Assembly: GCF_014844075.1 (NCBI RefSeq)
Contig: NZ_CP062165.1
Location: 4,588,001 to 4,652,000 of the forward strand
DNA from: Paenibacillus sp. JNUCC-31
GTDB taxonomy: Bacteria > Bacillota > Bacilli > Paenibacillales > Paenibacillaceae
Direction of reading: 5' to 3'
DNA length: 64,000 bases
Shown here: in pieces, positions 44,179 through 52,944 of the stretch
Layout: the number at the start of each line of letters is the position of its first letter
Numbering within the stretch: position 1 is the stretch's first letter
Program-made: the position numbers and the translations under genes
The notes under the pieces: model-generated
What the model saw: only the letters and a program-made list of their open reading frames with translations
Told to the model about the DNA's origin: nothing
Database searches by the model: none

Positions 44179-44298
44179 AGTGACTTAAGTGACGTTCCAA
44201 CACGGTGTGAAAATCATTGTCATAGATAGAGAATTAAAGGGGTGGTCTCAAAAGCTCTAAAAAACATATCGATTGGGAGCAATAACACTGATATGTTC

Positions 44299-44350
44299 AA
44301 ACGGGACGAAGCAGAGGTCTATTCTGTTTCGTCTCGTTTGCGTTTTTCCG
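44299..44350 (+). terminator. Strong terminator of the first sugar-uptake operon
   Basis: AAACGGGACGAAGCAGA (44299-44315) pairs with TCTGTTTCGTCTCGTTT (44323-44339) with two mismatches, then GCGTTTTTC. The rest of the 360-base gap to the next gene contains its promoter and no coding frame. Confidence 0.85.
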
Positions 44351-44467
44351 TGATCGTGGCTTTCTTGAGTAGATTGTGGGCAAGGCCAAGCCACCCGACC
44401 TCCAAGATTTTGACATAATTGATATCACAGCTATGTTAAGTTGTCTAGGTCTGTTTGTTAAAATTTA

Positions 44468-44496
44468 TTGACAATTTGGATTTGATGTTGTTTCAT
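44468..44496 (+). promoter_or_regulatory. Candidate promoter of the hydroxyproline/extensin locus
   Basis: TTGACA (44468-44473), 17-base spacer, TTTCAT (44491-44496). The -35 box is perfect and the -10 box weak, as in regulated promoters. It is the only convincing promoter before the long colinear gene run that starts at 44542. Confidence 0.45.
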
Positions 44497-44541
44497 ATGA
44501 TTAAACTATGTTGAATGACGCTTAGTTAGGAGATCAATGGA

Positions 44542-45087
44542 ATGGAACTGGGAAGCAAAATCCGAAAGCTTCGAAAGGAACAAAACCGTAGTCAAGATGA
44601 CATCGCAAAGGTTTGCGGATTTACCAAAAGCTTGTTGTCCAAAATCGAAAACGGGAAGACGGTTCCTCCCATCGGTACGCTGATCAAGATTGCCGAAACG
44701 CTTGGAACCAAAATTTCCATTTTGCTGGACGATAACGATTTTAACGGAACGGTGTACACGCCAAAAGCCAGGAGCATGGAAAAAATGGTCCAGACGGATC
44801 GAGGGTATCTGTTTTCCGCCATAGCGGCCGAACGGCCGGAAAAACTGATGCAGCCGTTTTACTTTGTTGCACAGAAAGGCAAAACGGGCAAAAGAACGAT
44901 TTCACATGTCGGGCAGGAATTTATCTATGTCCTCGAAGGCACAATGATTTATTACGTAGGGAAGGAAGAGTACACTTTAAATGCCGGTGACAGCTTGTAT
45001 TTCGATTCGGTGGAAAACCATAAATATATGCTGGTGACCGATGAAGTCAAGTATTTGTCGGTATTCTGCTCCGACACGAATGGTTAG
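44542..45087 (+). CDS. XRE-family regulator with cupin sensor domain
   Basis: A 181-residue regulator. Residues 5-60 form a Cro/CI helix-turn-helix (IRKLRKEQNRSQDDIAKVCGFTKSLLSKIENGKTVPPIGTLIKIAETLGT); residues ~105-178 form a cupin barrel (GQEFIYVLEGTMIYYVGKEEYTLNAGDSLYFDS VENHKYML in two parts around the histidine). Such regulators sense amino acids, polyamines or similar small ligands. It stands first in the hydroxyproline catabolism run, so hydroxyproline or a breakdown product is the likely ligand; this is inference. TTAGGAGATC precedes the ATG. Confidence 0.9.
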   Translation: MELGSKIRKLRKEQNRSQDDIAKVCGFTKSLLSKIENGKTVPPIGTLIKIAETLGTKISILLDDNDFNGTVYTPKARSMEKMVQTDRGYLFSAIAAERPEKLMQPFYFVAQKGKTGKRTISHVGQEFIYVLEGTMIYYVGKEEYTLNAGDSLYFDSVENHKYMLVTDEVKYLSVFCSDTNG

Positions 45088-45102
45088 GAGAGGGGATGAA
45101 AT

Positions 45103-46617
45103 ATGTTAAACATTTTGGTTGTGGATGACGAACCGAAGCACAGAAGAGGACTGTCCCGAATGCTGAACGCTCTGAAACCGGAGTATAACATTTTTCATGC
45201 CAGAGATGGGGAGGAGGCTTTGCAAAATTTGAATGTTCATCCGATGGATCTGGTGTTCACGGACATTCAGATGCCGGTTATGGACGGCCTGGAATTAATG
45301 GAACAATTGACCCGCCGCGGAGGAAATGAAAGCGTTATCATACTAAGTGCTTATTCGGATTTTGTTTATGCCCAGCGTGCGCTCCAGTTAGGCGCCAGCG
45401 ATTATTTGCTAAAGCCGGTGGAAGAACAGAACATCCTGCCGCTGCTTGCAAAAGCGGAGCGTAAAGCCAGCACTGCGCGTCTTGCATGCATAGAATCCGC
45501 ACTTTCCGAACTGTTGGAAGGATGTCCATCCAATCAAGATTATCGATTATTGGAGAGCGCATTCCCGGAATTTAAGCAAGGGATCGTTCTGACCGCTGTT
45601 TTTGGCATGGCGAAGGACCATCCATTTCTGCTCAGCAGCCTCCAAGACCGGCTGCTCAAGATGATGGAGAAATCTGGATTCTCCTGCGCTTTTTGTATGA
45701 AGGAACAAATGCTCACCGCCTTGATTATGAACTCCGAGTCCTCCTCCATGGTGACTGCCGGCTTTGAAGACAAGATGCAAGAGGTCATTCAACACTTCCT
45801 ACGGGCATACGGGGCGGAATTAACGCTTGGCCTTGGACGTTATTTTGCCGAATGGCAAGAAGCCAGGCAAGCTTACCAGCAGGCGTGCCATGCGCTCAAA
45901 GCCAGGTTTTATAAAGGAGGAGGGGTGCTGTATGGAGCCGAGCAGATGAATAATGGAGACCGGCCTGCCGTCGTGAAGCTTGAAGTAAACGGGCTGACCC
46001 GAGCGGTCCTGTCCGGAAACAAGCCGGAAATTGAAGCCTGTCTGGATTCGGCTGTTTGCCAGGATTCCGGGAACGGCTTTCCTGAGCCGGAGAAATTGAA
46101 ATACGTTCTCGCCGCCTCGATCGATCAAGTCATATCCCTTTTAATGGAAAAAGGGCTTGCGCCCTTACATAGCAGGGTCTATGAGGAAGCTTTGCTTCAC
46201 TGTCATACCGTTGATGAACTGAAAGAGGCGGCCCGGGAGTGGATCTTCGAGCTGACGGATCGTCTGGATCAACGGCGGCAGTGCAAAGCCGAGTCCATTA
46301 TCGACAGCTGCAAAGCCTATATTGATACGCACTATGGCGATGGTGATTTGTCACTGAGCACGCTGGCAACGAAATTTCATTTTAATCCCTCGTATTTTTG
46401 CATGTTGTTCAAAACGCATTCCCACATGACCGTCCATCAGTACATCGCCCATACCAGAATGAAGGCGGCTGCTGGCCTGCTGCTGCAGACCTCCCAGAAG
46501 GTTTACCAAATTGCCGAGAGCGTAGGATATAAAGACGCAAAATACTTCATTCGTCTGTTTCGCAAGGAGTTTGGCACAAGCCCCGAAGAATATCGCCATT
46601 TATCCGCTACTCTCTAA
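45103..46617 (+). CDS. Response regulator with AraC DNA-binding domain
   Basis: A 504-residue YesN-type activator. Receiver domain: NILVVDDEPKHRRGLSRML, DLVFTDIQMPVMDG (phospho-Asp near 54) and LLKPVEEQ. A long middle region (~130-390) is typical of the larger members. The C-terminus has two AraC helix-turn-helix motifs: DLSLSTLATKFHFNPSYFCMLFKTHSHMTVHQYI and KVYQIAESVGYKDAKYFIRLFRKEFGTSPEEYR. The gene is 15 bases after the cupin regulator and 16 before its kinase. It should switch on the importer and enzymes that follow. Confidence 0.92.
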   Translation: MLNILVVDDEPKHRRGLSRMLNALKPEYNIFHARDGEEALQNLNVHPMDLVFTDIQMPVMDGLELMEQLTRRGGNESVIILSAYSDFVYAQRALQLGASDYLLKPVEEQNILPLLAKAERKASTARLACIESALSELLEGCPSNQDYRLLESAFPEFKQGIVLTAVFGMAKDHPFLLSSLQDRLLKMMEKSGFSCAFCMKEQMLTALIMNSESSSMVTAGFEDKMQEVIQHFLRAYGAELTLGLGRYFAEWQEARQAYQQACHALKARFYKGGGVLYGAEQMNNGDRPAVVKLEVNGLTRAVLSGNKPEIEACLDSAVCQDSGNGFPEPEKLKYVLAASIDQVISLLMEKGLAPLHSRVYEEALLHCHTVDELKEAAREWIFELTDRLDQRRQCKAESIIDSCKAYIDTHYGDGDLSLSTLATKFHFNPSYFCMLFKTHSHMTVHQYIAHTRMKAAAGLLLQTSQKVYQIAESVGYKDAKYFIRLFRKEFGTSPEEYRHLSATL

Positions 46618-46633
46618 AAGGAAGGGATGTCAT

Positions 46634-48457
46634 TTGAGAGGACGTTGTTTATTGCCGCGTTTTAAGGATCTCAGCTACAGGTTCAAGCTTTTCCTGACCT
46701 ATGCGCTCATCGTTTCGCTCCCCCTCAGTATCCTGAGCTGGATGTATTTTCATTCAAGCCGGGAATTTGTCTCCGAATTTGCCAGGCAAAATCTGTACTC
46801 CATCGTAAAGCAAAATAATGAAATCATGGACGCCGAGCTCGCACAGGTGGAAGAAAGCAGCCTGGCCATCATCGCGGATCAAACGTTGTATGAGCAGTAT
46901 CTGCATGCAAACCCTGCAGATGAATACAGTATGATCTCGATGGAGAAAAAGGTTAGCCGGACGTTAAACACGTATTTTACGGATTTGGGGCAGATATATT
47001 CCATACATCTCATTACCAGTTATTCCAATATTGGCCCAACGGGCGCCTCCGCATTTATTCCGTATAGTAATTTCAACCAAACAGCATTGTACCGGGCTGC
47101 TTTACAGGGGGAAGGGGCTATGGAGTGGGTGCCGACCTTCTCGTTTGATCAGATGTTTAAGCAGGATATCCGCCGCTCCAAGCCCCCCGAATATGTTCGC
47201 CTGCTGGCGGGTGCCCGCTTGTTGAAGCTGTTCAATATCAATAACGGCGAAGTCGTCGAACTGCAGGGCAAGGCCGAGCTTCCCGTGCTGGCCGTTGTTT
47301 ATCGGCCGGAAATCTATCATTCCCGCTTCGCCAACACGCTCCCTTCTGCCGGAGCTTCTTTTTTTGTGGTCAGTCCGGCCGGACAGCCTGTGGCGGGCAC
47401 GTCCATGGAGCATGAAATGGCAGGCATCGATCTCGCTTGGCTGGATGAAATGACGGAGATGAAAAGTGGCACTTTGACGGTGACGCAGGATGGAAAGCCG
47501 CTCATCGTTTGTTTTGATACGTCTAAGGTGACGGGATGGATCTCGGGTGTCACCATCTCGCCAGAAGCGATGGTGGCGGCTTTTTTGCCAGAGATCAAAT
47601 CTTATACCTTCTATTTGGCCATTATTCTCCTGTTTATTTCGCTCCTGCTCGCGTATGTTTTTGCCAATTCCATTACCAGGCCCATTCATCAGCTACTCCA
47701 GGCAATCAAAAAAACGAGCGAAGGTGAATTCGACACGCGAATACCCGTAGAATCCTACAACGAAATGGGGCTGTTAATCCACAAATTTAATCAAATGAAT
47801 GTCAAAATCAACAATTTGATTGAAGAGAATTACAAAGTCAAGCTGCGGGAAAAAGAAACAAAGATCATGTCGCTGAACATTCAATTGAATCCCCACTTTA
47901 TGTACAACACGCTGAATATCATGAATTGGACGGCACTTGAAAACGACCAAAAAGAGTTGAGCCGCATGATTGTCAGCTTGTCCTCCATGTTGCAGTACAC
48001 CTCCGAGAACAGCCAGGACATCGGCGATTTGGCCCAGGACCTGAACTGGCTGAAACATTATATTTACATTACCAATCAGCGTTTCGAAGATCGGTTTACC
48101 GTCAACTATTGCCTTGCCCCTGAACTGTATGCATACCAAGTTCCCAAGCTGTTCCTGCAACCGTTTATCGAAAACGCGATCGTTCACGCATTTTCCCGTT
48201 TGCACAGCGGGGGAAGGATCACCATCCGGGGATGGATGGCCGACGGTGAGCGTTTTTTTACGGTGGAGGATAACGGCACGGGGATCGCTCCAGACAAATT
48301 AGAAGAGCTTGCAAAACTTGAAGGCGAGTCGATCGGTATCCGGAATGTGGACAAAAGAATCAAACTCATCTATGGAGACGGCTATGGCGTCACTCTGACT
48401 TCAGTTGAAGGACAGGGCACAACGGTAACAATCAACCTTCCTGTATCAAACGTGTGA
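46634..48457 (+). CDS. YesM-type sensor histidine kinase of the hydroxyproline locus
   Basis: A 607-residue kinase. Helix near 20-40, extracellular sensor (~45-310), second helix (~320-340), HAMP (SITRPIHQLLQAIKKTSEGEFDTRIP), then QLNPHFMYNTLNIMNW with the phospho-acceptor His near 418, LFLQPFIENAIVHAFS (N box, ~508) and VEDNGTGIAPDKL (G box, ~545). The start is a TTG at 46634 after GGAAGGGATG, since the longer frame overlaps the regulator gene. It senses an outside signal, in this context most likely a glycopeptide or arabinoside from plant walls. Confidence 0.92.
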   Translation: MRGRCLLPRFKDLSYRFKLFLTYALIVSLPLSILSWMYFHSSREFVSEFARQNLYSIVKQNNEIMDAELAQVEESSLAIIADQTLYEQYLHANPADEYSMISMEKKVSRTLNTYFTDLGQIYSIHLITSYSNIGPTGASAFIPYSNFNQTALYRAALQGEGAMEWVPTFSFDQMFKQDIRRSKPPEYVRLLAGARLLKLFNINNGEVVELQGKAELPVLAVVYRPEIYHSRFANTLPSAGASFFVVSPAGQPVAGTSMEHEMAGIDLAWLDEMTEMKSGTLTVTQDGKPLIVCFDTSKVTGWISGVTISPEAMVAAFLPEIKSYTFYLAIILLFISLLLAYVFANSITRPIHQLLQAIKKTSEGEFDTRIPVESYNEMGLLIHKFNQMNVKINNLIEENYKVKLREKETKIMSLNIQLNPHFMYNTLNIMNWTALENDQKELSRMIVSLSSMLQYTSENSQDIGDLAQDLNWLKHYIYITNQRFEDRFTVNYCLAPELYAYQVPKLFLQPFIENAIVHAFSRLHSGGRITIRGWMADGERFFTVEDNGTGIAPDKLEELAKLEGESIGIRNVDKRIKLIYGDGYGVTLTSVEGQGTTVTINLPVSNV

Positions 48458-48556
48458 AAATAATCCACCAATACAAATATGTTGGAATTTTATTCGGAAC
48501 GGCTTTTTTTTACAATAAATATACAAACCATCAGCCAATGAATGGAGGTTTCGTAG

Positions 48557-49927
48557 ATGAACAAAGCCAAACGTGTCGCAGGAGTGGTTTTATCGTCTGT
48601 TCTGACGATCAGCTTGTTGCTGACGGGATGCTCGGACAGCGGAGGAGGTCCCGAAGCCCAAGGTGGCAAGAACGGCCAAAAGGAGCCGGTCACGCTTAAA
48701 TTTTCCTTCTGGGGAGACACCATTGAAAAGAAAACGGTTACAGAAGCGCTTGAGCGCTTTGAGCAGGAGACCGGCATCCAGGTAGAGCCGATGCATGTTC
48801 CAGCGGATTATTTGACCAAAATGACAACGATGGTCGCAGGGAACGTTGCGCCGGATCTCGGTTATTTGTCATCGGGGGCCGCTCTGAGCTGGGGACGTGA
48901 CGGGAAACTGCTAAACCTCACACCGTTTATGGAGAACGACCCTGATTTTAAAAAGGAAGATTATCTGGACCAGATTTGGTATGAAATCGAACCTGGCAAC
49001 ATCATCGCGATGAGTACCGCCGTCGAAGGTTATGGTCTTATGTACAACAAGGATTTGCTGCTGGAAGCTGGGGTCGAGCTGCCTCCAACGGATGCGAACA
49101 AAGCATGGGATTGGGATACGTTTGTGGAGTACGCTAAAAAATTAACGCTGGACGATCAAGGAAGAAATGCGTTGGATCCGAATTTTAACCCGGATAAAAT
49201 CAGACAGTTTGGCCTTCAGTACGATCCGTATAACATGATGGCGGCGGTAGTCTCCAATGGTGGCAACTTCCTGACCGAAGACGGCACAGGCTTCGGGCTT
49301 GCCCGGCCGGAAGCGATCGAAGCGATTCAAAAGCTTGCAGATCTGATGTATGTGCATCATGTTTCCCCTACTCCGCTGCAGACCAAAAACATGCCTGACA
49401 CGGCGCTTCAGACCAAAAAAGTCGCGATGACGGTATCCGGCAACTGGGCGCTTCAAGCCTTTGCGGAACAGGATTTTAATCTTGGCGTCGGGGTCCTGCC
49501 AAAGCTGAAGGAAAGCAACACGCTGCTGGACGGCGCGCCAACGGTCATTTTCAAATCAACCAAACATCCTGAAGAAGCTTGGCTGCTGTACAAATATATG
49601 ACGGACCCTGAATCGGTGCTGCCGCTGATTGAGGGCGGATTATGGATGCCGCTGAAGAAAGAGTGGTACACGAATCCCGAGCTGATCAACAAATGGGCAG
49701 CAGGGAACAAAGCGCATCCGGAAGGCTACACGGAAGCCTTTATGAAACAAACCATTGAAAACGGATTCCGCACTCCCGGCTTTGAAGTGAAGAATCTGGA
49801 CAAGATCAACGCGCTCGTCACGCCCGCACTCGATTTGGTGTGGACGGGCAAACAAAAAGCGGAAGAGGCACTAAAAGGCGTGGAGCCCAAAGTATTGCCG
49901 CTTATTGAGGGATATTACGGAAGGTGA
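48557..49927 (+). CDS. Extracellular sugar-binding lipoprotein (CUT1 family)
   Basis: A 456-residue solute-binding lipoprotein with lipobox LLTGC (~21-25). VTLKFSFWGDTIEKKTVTEALERFEQETGIQVEPM is the standard first lobe, GYGLMYNKDLLLEAGVELPPT the hinge, and KKVAMTVSGNWALQAF a conserved binding-site strand of the group 1 sugar-binding proteins. ATGGAGG precedes the ATG. Its place before the peptidase and hydroxyproline genes suggests that it binds an arabinoside or a glycosylated hydroxyproline peptide; plain sugar is equally possible from sequence. Confidence 0.92.
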   Translation: MNKAKRVAGVVLSSVLTISLLLTGCSDSGGGPEAQGGKNGQKEPVTLKFSFWGDTIEKKTVTEALERFEQETGIQVEPMHVPADYLTKMTTMVAGNVAPDLGYLSSGAALSWGRDGKLLNLTPFMENDPDFKKEDYLDQIWYEIEPGNIIAMSTAVEGYGLMYNKDLLLEAGVELPPTDANKAWDWDTFVEYAKKLTLDDQGRNALDPNFNPDKIRQFGLQYDPYNMMAAVVSNGGNFLTEDGTGFGLARPEAIEAIQKLADLMYVHHVSPTPLQTKNMPDTALQTKKVAMTVSGNWALQAFAEQDFNLGVGVLPKLKESNTLLDGAPTVIFKSTKHPEEAWLLYKYMTDPESVLPLIEGGLWMPLKKEWYTNPELINKWAAGNKAHPEGYTEAFMKQTIENGFRTPGFEVKNLDKINALVTPALDLVWTGKQKAEEALKGVEPKVLPLIEGYYGR

Positions 49928-49983
49928 TCCTTTTCCGGCGGCAGCAGCAAACCGCGTTCTGTTCATGACTTGAAGGATATTCA

Positions 49984-50895
49984 TTGAAGATAGGGGGGAT
50001 TCATATTCAACATAAACGCCGAATCGCAATGGCGGGCATTCTGTTTGCCCTACCCAGCATTTTGGGACTGATGTTGTTTGTCATGCTGCCGATGCTTGCC
50101 AGTTTGCTGCTCAGCTTTACGGATTACCGGATTGTCAACACGCCTAAATTTATTGGACTCGCCAATTATATTCGGCTCTTTGATGGAACGGACCCCTATT
50201 TCTACAACTCGTTATGGGTCACCTTGAAATACGTGATTCTCCGTGTTCCGCTGGGCCTTGTGTTCTCTTTTATGGCTGCGTTTTTGCTGAACATGCAATT
50301 CATTCGCGGCAAATCCGTCTTTCGCACGATCTTTTACTTGCCGTCTATTGTACCTGCTGTCGCCTCTTCCATGATCTGGCTCTGGTTGTTCAGTCCCGAT
50401 CTGGGACTGTTCAACAGCTTTCTTGAAGCGTTGAATCTGCCCACGCTCAACTGGCTGTATTCCGAACAAACGGTGGTGCCTTCGATTGTGCTGATGAGTC
50501 TTTGGGGGATGGGTAGCACGATCATCATCTTCCTGGCGGGCTTGCAAGGGGTGCCGCGATCCTTGTATGAGGCGGCCACTGTGGATGGTGCCGGCGCCCT
50601 CCGGAAATTCCAGCATATTACGATTCCGATGATGACGCCAATTATTTTCTTTAATTTGATCATGGGGTCAATCGGAGCCTTTCAGGTGTTTACTGAGGCG
50701 CTGATTATGACGCAGGGAGGTCCAAATAACGCCAGCCTGTTTTATAACTACTATATTTACCGGCAGGCCTTTCAGTTTGGCGAAATGGGGCAAGCCTCCG
50801 CCATTGCGTGGATTCTTTTTATCATCATCCTTTTGGTTACGGTTATATTCTTCCGCACATCGAAGTCCTGGGTATTCTATGAAAGCGAGGTGTAG
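49984..50895 (+). CDS. CUT1 ABC permease (MalF-like)
   Basis: A 303-residue membrane protein with six helices (first: MAGILFALPSILGLMLFVMLPMLASLLLS). EAA loop: SLYEAATVDGAGALRKFQHITIPMMTP near residue 200. I take the TTG at 49984, seven bases after GAAGGAT, as start; the next good candidate is the ATG at 50029. Together with the following gene it makes the channel; no ATPase gene is present. Confidence 0.92.
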   Translation: MKIGGIHIQHKRRIAMAGILFALPSILGLMLFVMLPMLASLLLSFTDYRIVNTPKFIGLANYIRLFDGTDPYFYNSLWVTLKYVILRVPLGLVFSFMAAFLLNMQFIRGKSVFRTIFYLPSIVPAVASSMIWLWLFSPDLGLFNSFLEALNLPTLNWLYSEQTVVPSIVLMSLWGMGSTIIIFLAGLQGVPRSLYEAATVDGAGALRKFQHITIPMMTPIIFFNLIMGSIGAFQVFTEALIMTQGGPNNASLFYNYYIYRQAFQFGEMGQASAIAWILFIIILLVTVIFFRTSKSWVFYESEV

Positions 50896-50901
50896 CTCCC
50901 T

Positions 50902-51732
50902 GTGAAGAAAAGCCGCCGTATTCAGCAAATTATCGTGTATTTGTTCCTCATTGGGGGAGCTGCCTTTTGTTTACTCCCGCTGTTTTGGCTGGTACGCAGT
51001 TCGATGATGAATTCGCTGCAAATTTTTGAGATGCCTCCGAAGTGGATTCCTTCGCCGTTTCGGCTGCAAAACTATGTGGAGGCACTGACCACCATCGACT
51101 TTTTCCAGTTTTTCCGCAACACCTTATTCATTACCGTCAGCTGTCTGTTTGGAGCACTCTTTAGCAGCTCGATTGGAGCCTACAGCTACGCCAGGCTGGA
51201 ATGGCCGGGAAGGCGGCTCTTCTTCGGCTTGCTGCTGGCCAGCATGATGCTTCCCAGCGCCGTCACCTTGATTCCCACTTTTATCGGCTGGAGGTTTGCC
51301 GATCTGATCAATACGTATTTCCCGCTGATTCTGCCGGTATGGTTGGGATCTGCCTTCGATATCTTTTTGCTCCGGCAGTTTTATTCCACGATACCGAAAG
51401 ACATGGATGAAGCCGCATATGTGGATGGGGCAGGGCCGTGGACCATTTTCACCCGGATCATCATTCCTTTGTCCAAACCGCCCCTCATCGTGATTGGATT
51501 GTTTTCCTTTATGAATTCCTGGAACGACTTCATGGGACCGCTGGTGTACTTGAATGAGGAGAGAAAGTTCACGCTGGCATTAGGCCTGCAGATGTTCCAG
51601 TCGCTTCACAGTGCGCAGTGGCACCTTCTGATGGCGGCCTCGACCGTGGTCATTTTACCGGTCATCGTCGTTTTTTTCATAGGCCAGCGTTATTTTATCG
51701 AAGGGATTACGTTGACCGGAATGAAAGGGTAA
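50902..51732 (+). CDS. CUT1 ABC permease (MalG-like)
   Basis: A 276-residue partner permease with six helices and EAA loop DMDEAAYVDGAGPWTIFTRIIIPLSKP. It begins with GTG six bases after the previous stop, consistent with translational coupling. The short C-terminus GITLTGMKG is the standard end of MalG-type permeases. Confidence 0.92.
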   Translation: MKKSRRIQQIIVYLFLIGGAAFCLLPLFWLVRSSMMNSLQIFEMPPKWIPSPFRLQNYVEALTTIDFFQFFRNTLFITVSCLFGALFSSSIGAYSYARLEWPGRRLFFGLLLASMMLPSAVTLIPTFIGWRFADLINTYFPLILPVWLGSAFDIFLLRQFYSTIPKDMDEAAYVDGAGPWTIFTRIIIPLSKPPLIVIGLFSFMNSWNDFMGPLVYLNEERKFTLALGLQMFQSLHSAQWHLLMAASTVVILPVIVVFFIGQRYFIEGITLTGMKG

Positions 51733-51750
51733 CTCGGGTGTGGGCATACC

Positions 51751-51780
51751 TATAATTCAACATTATTGAATATAATTCAA
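51751..51780 (+). promoter_or_regulatory. Repeated half-sites before the peptidase and catabolic genes
   Basis: TATAATTCAA occurs at 51751-51760 and again at 51771-51780, exactly 20 bases (about two helical turns) apart. TTGAAT at 51766-51771 pairs with both neighbours: ATTCAA-CATTA-TTGAAT and TTGAAT-ATA-ATTCAA. The 118-base gap is the longest in the locus. It looks like an operator and possibly an internal promoter for the genes from 51851 on; the protein that binds it is unknown, the cupin regulator being the nearest candidate. Confidence 0.45.
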
Positions 51781-51850
51781 TTCAGTTTCGTAACATGCTG
51801 TAAAGGCAGAAATTTCGGCTTTGTCACAATACGGAGGGAGCGTAAAAAAT

Positions 51851-52921
51851 ATGGAAGCTCAGCGACTCAGCAAGGTAAGGGAAGTGATCGAGCAGCAGGA
51901 AATGGATGCACTGTTGATTTCCAGTCCGTTTAACCGGAGATATGTTACCGGCTTTACGGGAACTGCCGGTTGGGCTGTAATTACTCAGGATCAAGCGTGG
52001 CTAGTGACCGATTTTCGTTATGTCAGCCAAGCGGGGCAGCAAGCCAAGGAATTTGAAGTGGTGCAGCATGGGGGCCAGCCGCTTGAGCTGATCCGCGAAA
52101 AACTGGGCGCCGCCGGCGTCAAGAAAATGGGATTTGAAAAACATCATGTTCCCTTTGCCGACTATGAAACGTACGAGCGCACGTTTGCCGGCATCGAACT
52201 AGCGCCAATTGGGGACGCCATCGAAAAGCTGCGAGGCATTAAAGATGAGAGGGAGCAGCACTGTATTCGGAAAGCAATCGAAATTACGGAAAAGGCCTTT
52301 GCGTTTATTCTGGGTGTAATGAAGCCTGGCGTTACCGAAAGGGAGGTGGCGGCGGAGCTGGAATATTTCATGCGCAAAAACGGCGCGGTGTCGTCGGCGT
52401 ATCCGATCATCGTCGCTTCCGGCGCGCGCTCGGCACTTCCGCACGGATTAGCCAGCGACAAGCCACTCGGAATGAATGAATTCGTGACCATGGATTTTGG
52501 CGCGAATTACGAAGGATACTGTTCCGATTTGACGCGCACGGTTTTTATCGGCAAACCGACCGAACGCCATCGGGAGATTTACCAGATCGTGATGGAAGCG
52601 AACCAATCCGTCCTGGAGGGGCTGAAACCGGGAATGACCGGGAAGGAGGGTGACTCGTTGGCCAGGGAATATATTACGGGCCGCGGGTATGGGGATTATT
52701 TCGGTCATGGTCTCGGCCACGCCTTCGGTTTGGAGATTCACGAGCCCATGCGGTTTTCCCAACAAACGGAGGATAAGCTGGAGCCCGGCATGATTATGAC
52801 GGTTGAACCCGGCATTTACCTGCCTGATTTTGGGGGCGTCCGCATCGAAGACAATATTCTGGTTACCGATACGGGCATCGAGGTGCTGACAACATCGAAT
52901 AAAGAACTGATTGTGCTGTAA
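51851..52921 (+). CDS. M24-family Xaa-Pro peptidase
   Basis: A 356-residue metallopeptidase of the aminopeptidase P/prolidase group. The N-terminal creatinase-like domain (~1-120) has MDALLISSPFNRRYVTGFTGTAG; the pita-bread catalytic domain has FVTMDFGANYEGYCSDLTRT (two metal Asp), YFGHGLGHAFGLEIHEPM (His), TVEPGIYLPDFGGVRIEDNI (two Glu). It cleaves bonds before proline or Xaa-Pro dipeptides in the cytoplasm. In this locus the natural substrate may be Xaa-hydroxyproline peptides. GGAGGGAGCG precedes the ATG at 51851. Confidence 0.92.
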   Translation: MEAQRLSKVREVIEQQEMDALLISSPFNRRYVTGFTGTAGWAVITQDQAWLVTDFRYVSQAGQQAKEFEVVQHGGQPLELIREKLGAAGVKKMGFEKHHVPFADYETYERTFAGIELAPIGDAIEKLRGIKDEREQHCIRKAIEITEKAFAFILGVMKPGVTEREVAAELEYFMRKNGAVSSAYPIIVASGARSALPHGLASDKPLGMNEFVTMDFGANYEGYCSDLTRTVFIGKPTERHREIYQIVMEANQSVLEGLKPGMTGKEGDSLAREYITGRGYGDYFGHGLGHAFGLEIHEPMRFSQQTEDKLEPGMIMTVEPGIYLPDFGGVRIEDNILVTDTGIEVLTTSNKELIVL

Positions 52922-52944
52922 GAGGGGAGGCAAGGGATCGATTC

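Noticed and set aside
44299..44350. Inverted repeat as the end of a transposon
   Set aside because: No transposase nearby, and the T-run plus position after the binding-protein gene fit a terminator.
46571..46633. Upstream-extended start of the second sensor kinase
   Set aside because: It overlaps the response regulator end in another frame and lacks a site; TTG at 46634 follows GGAAGGGATG.
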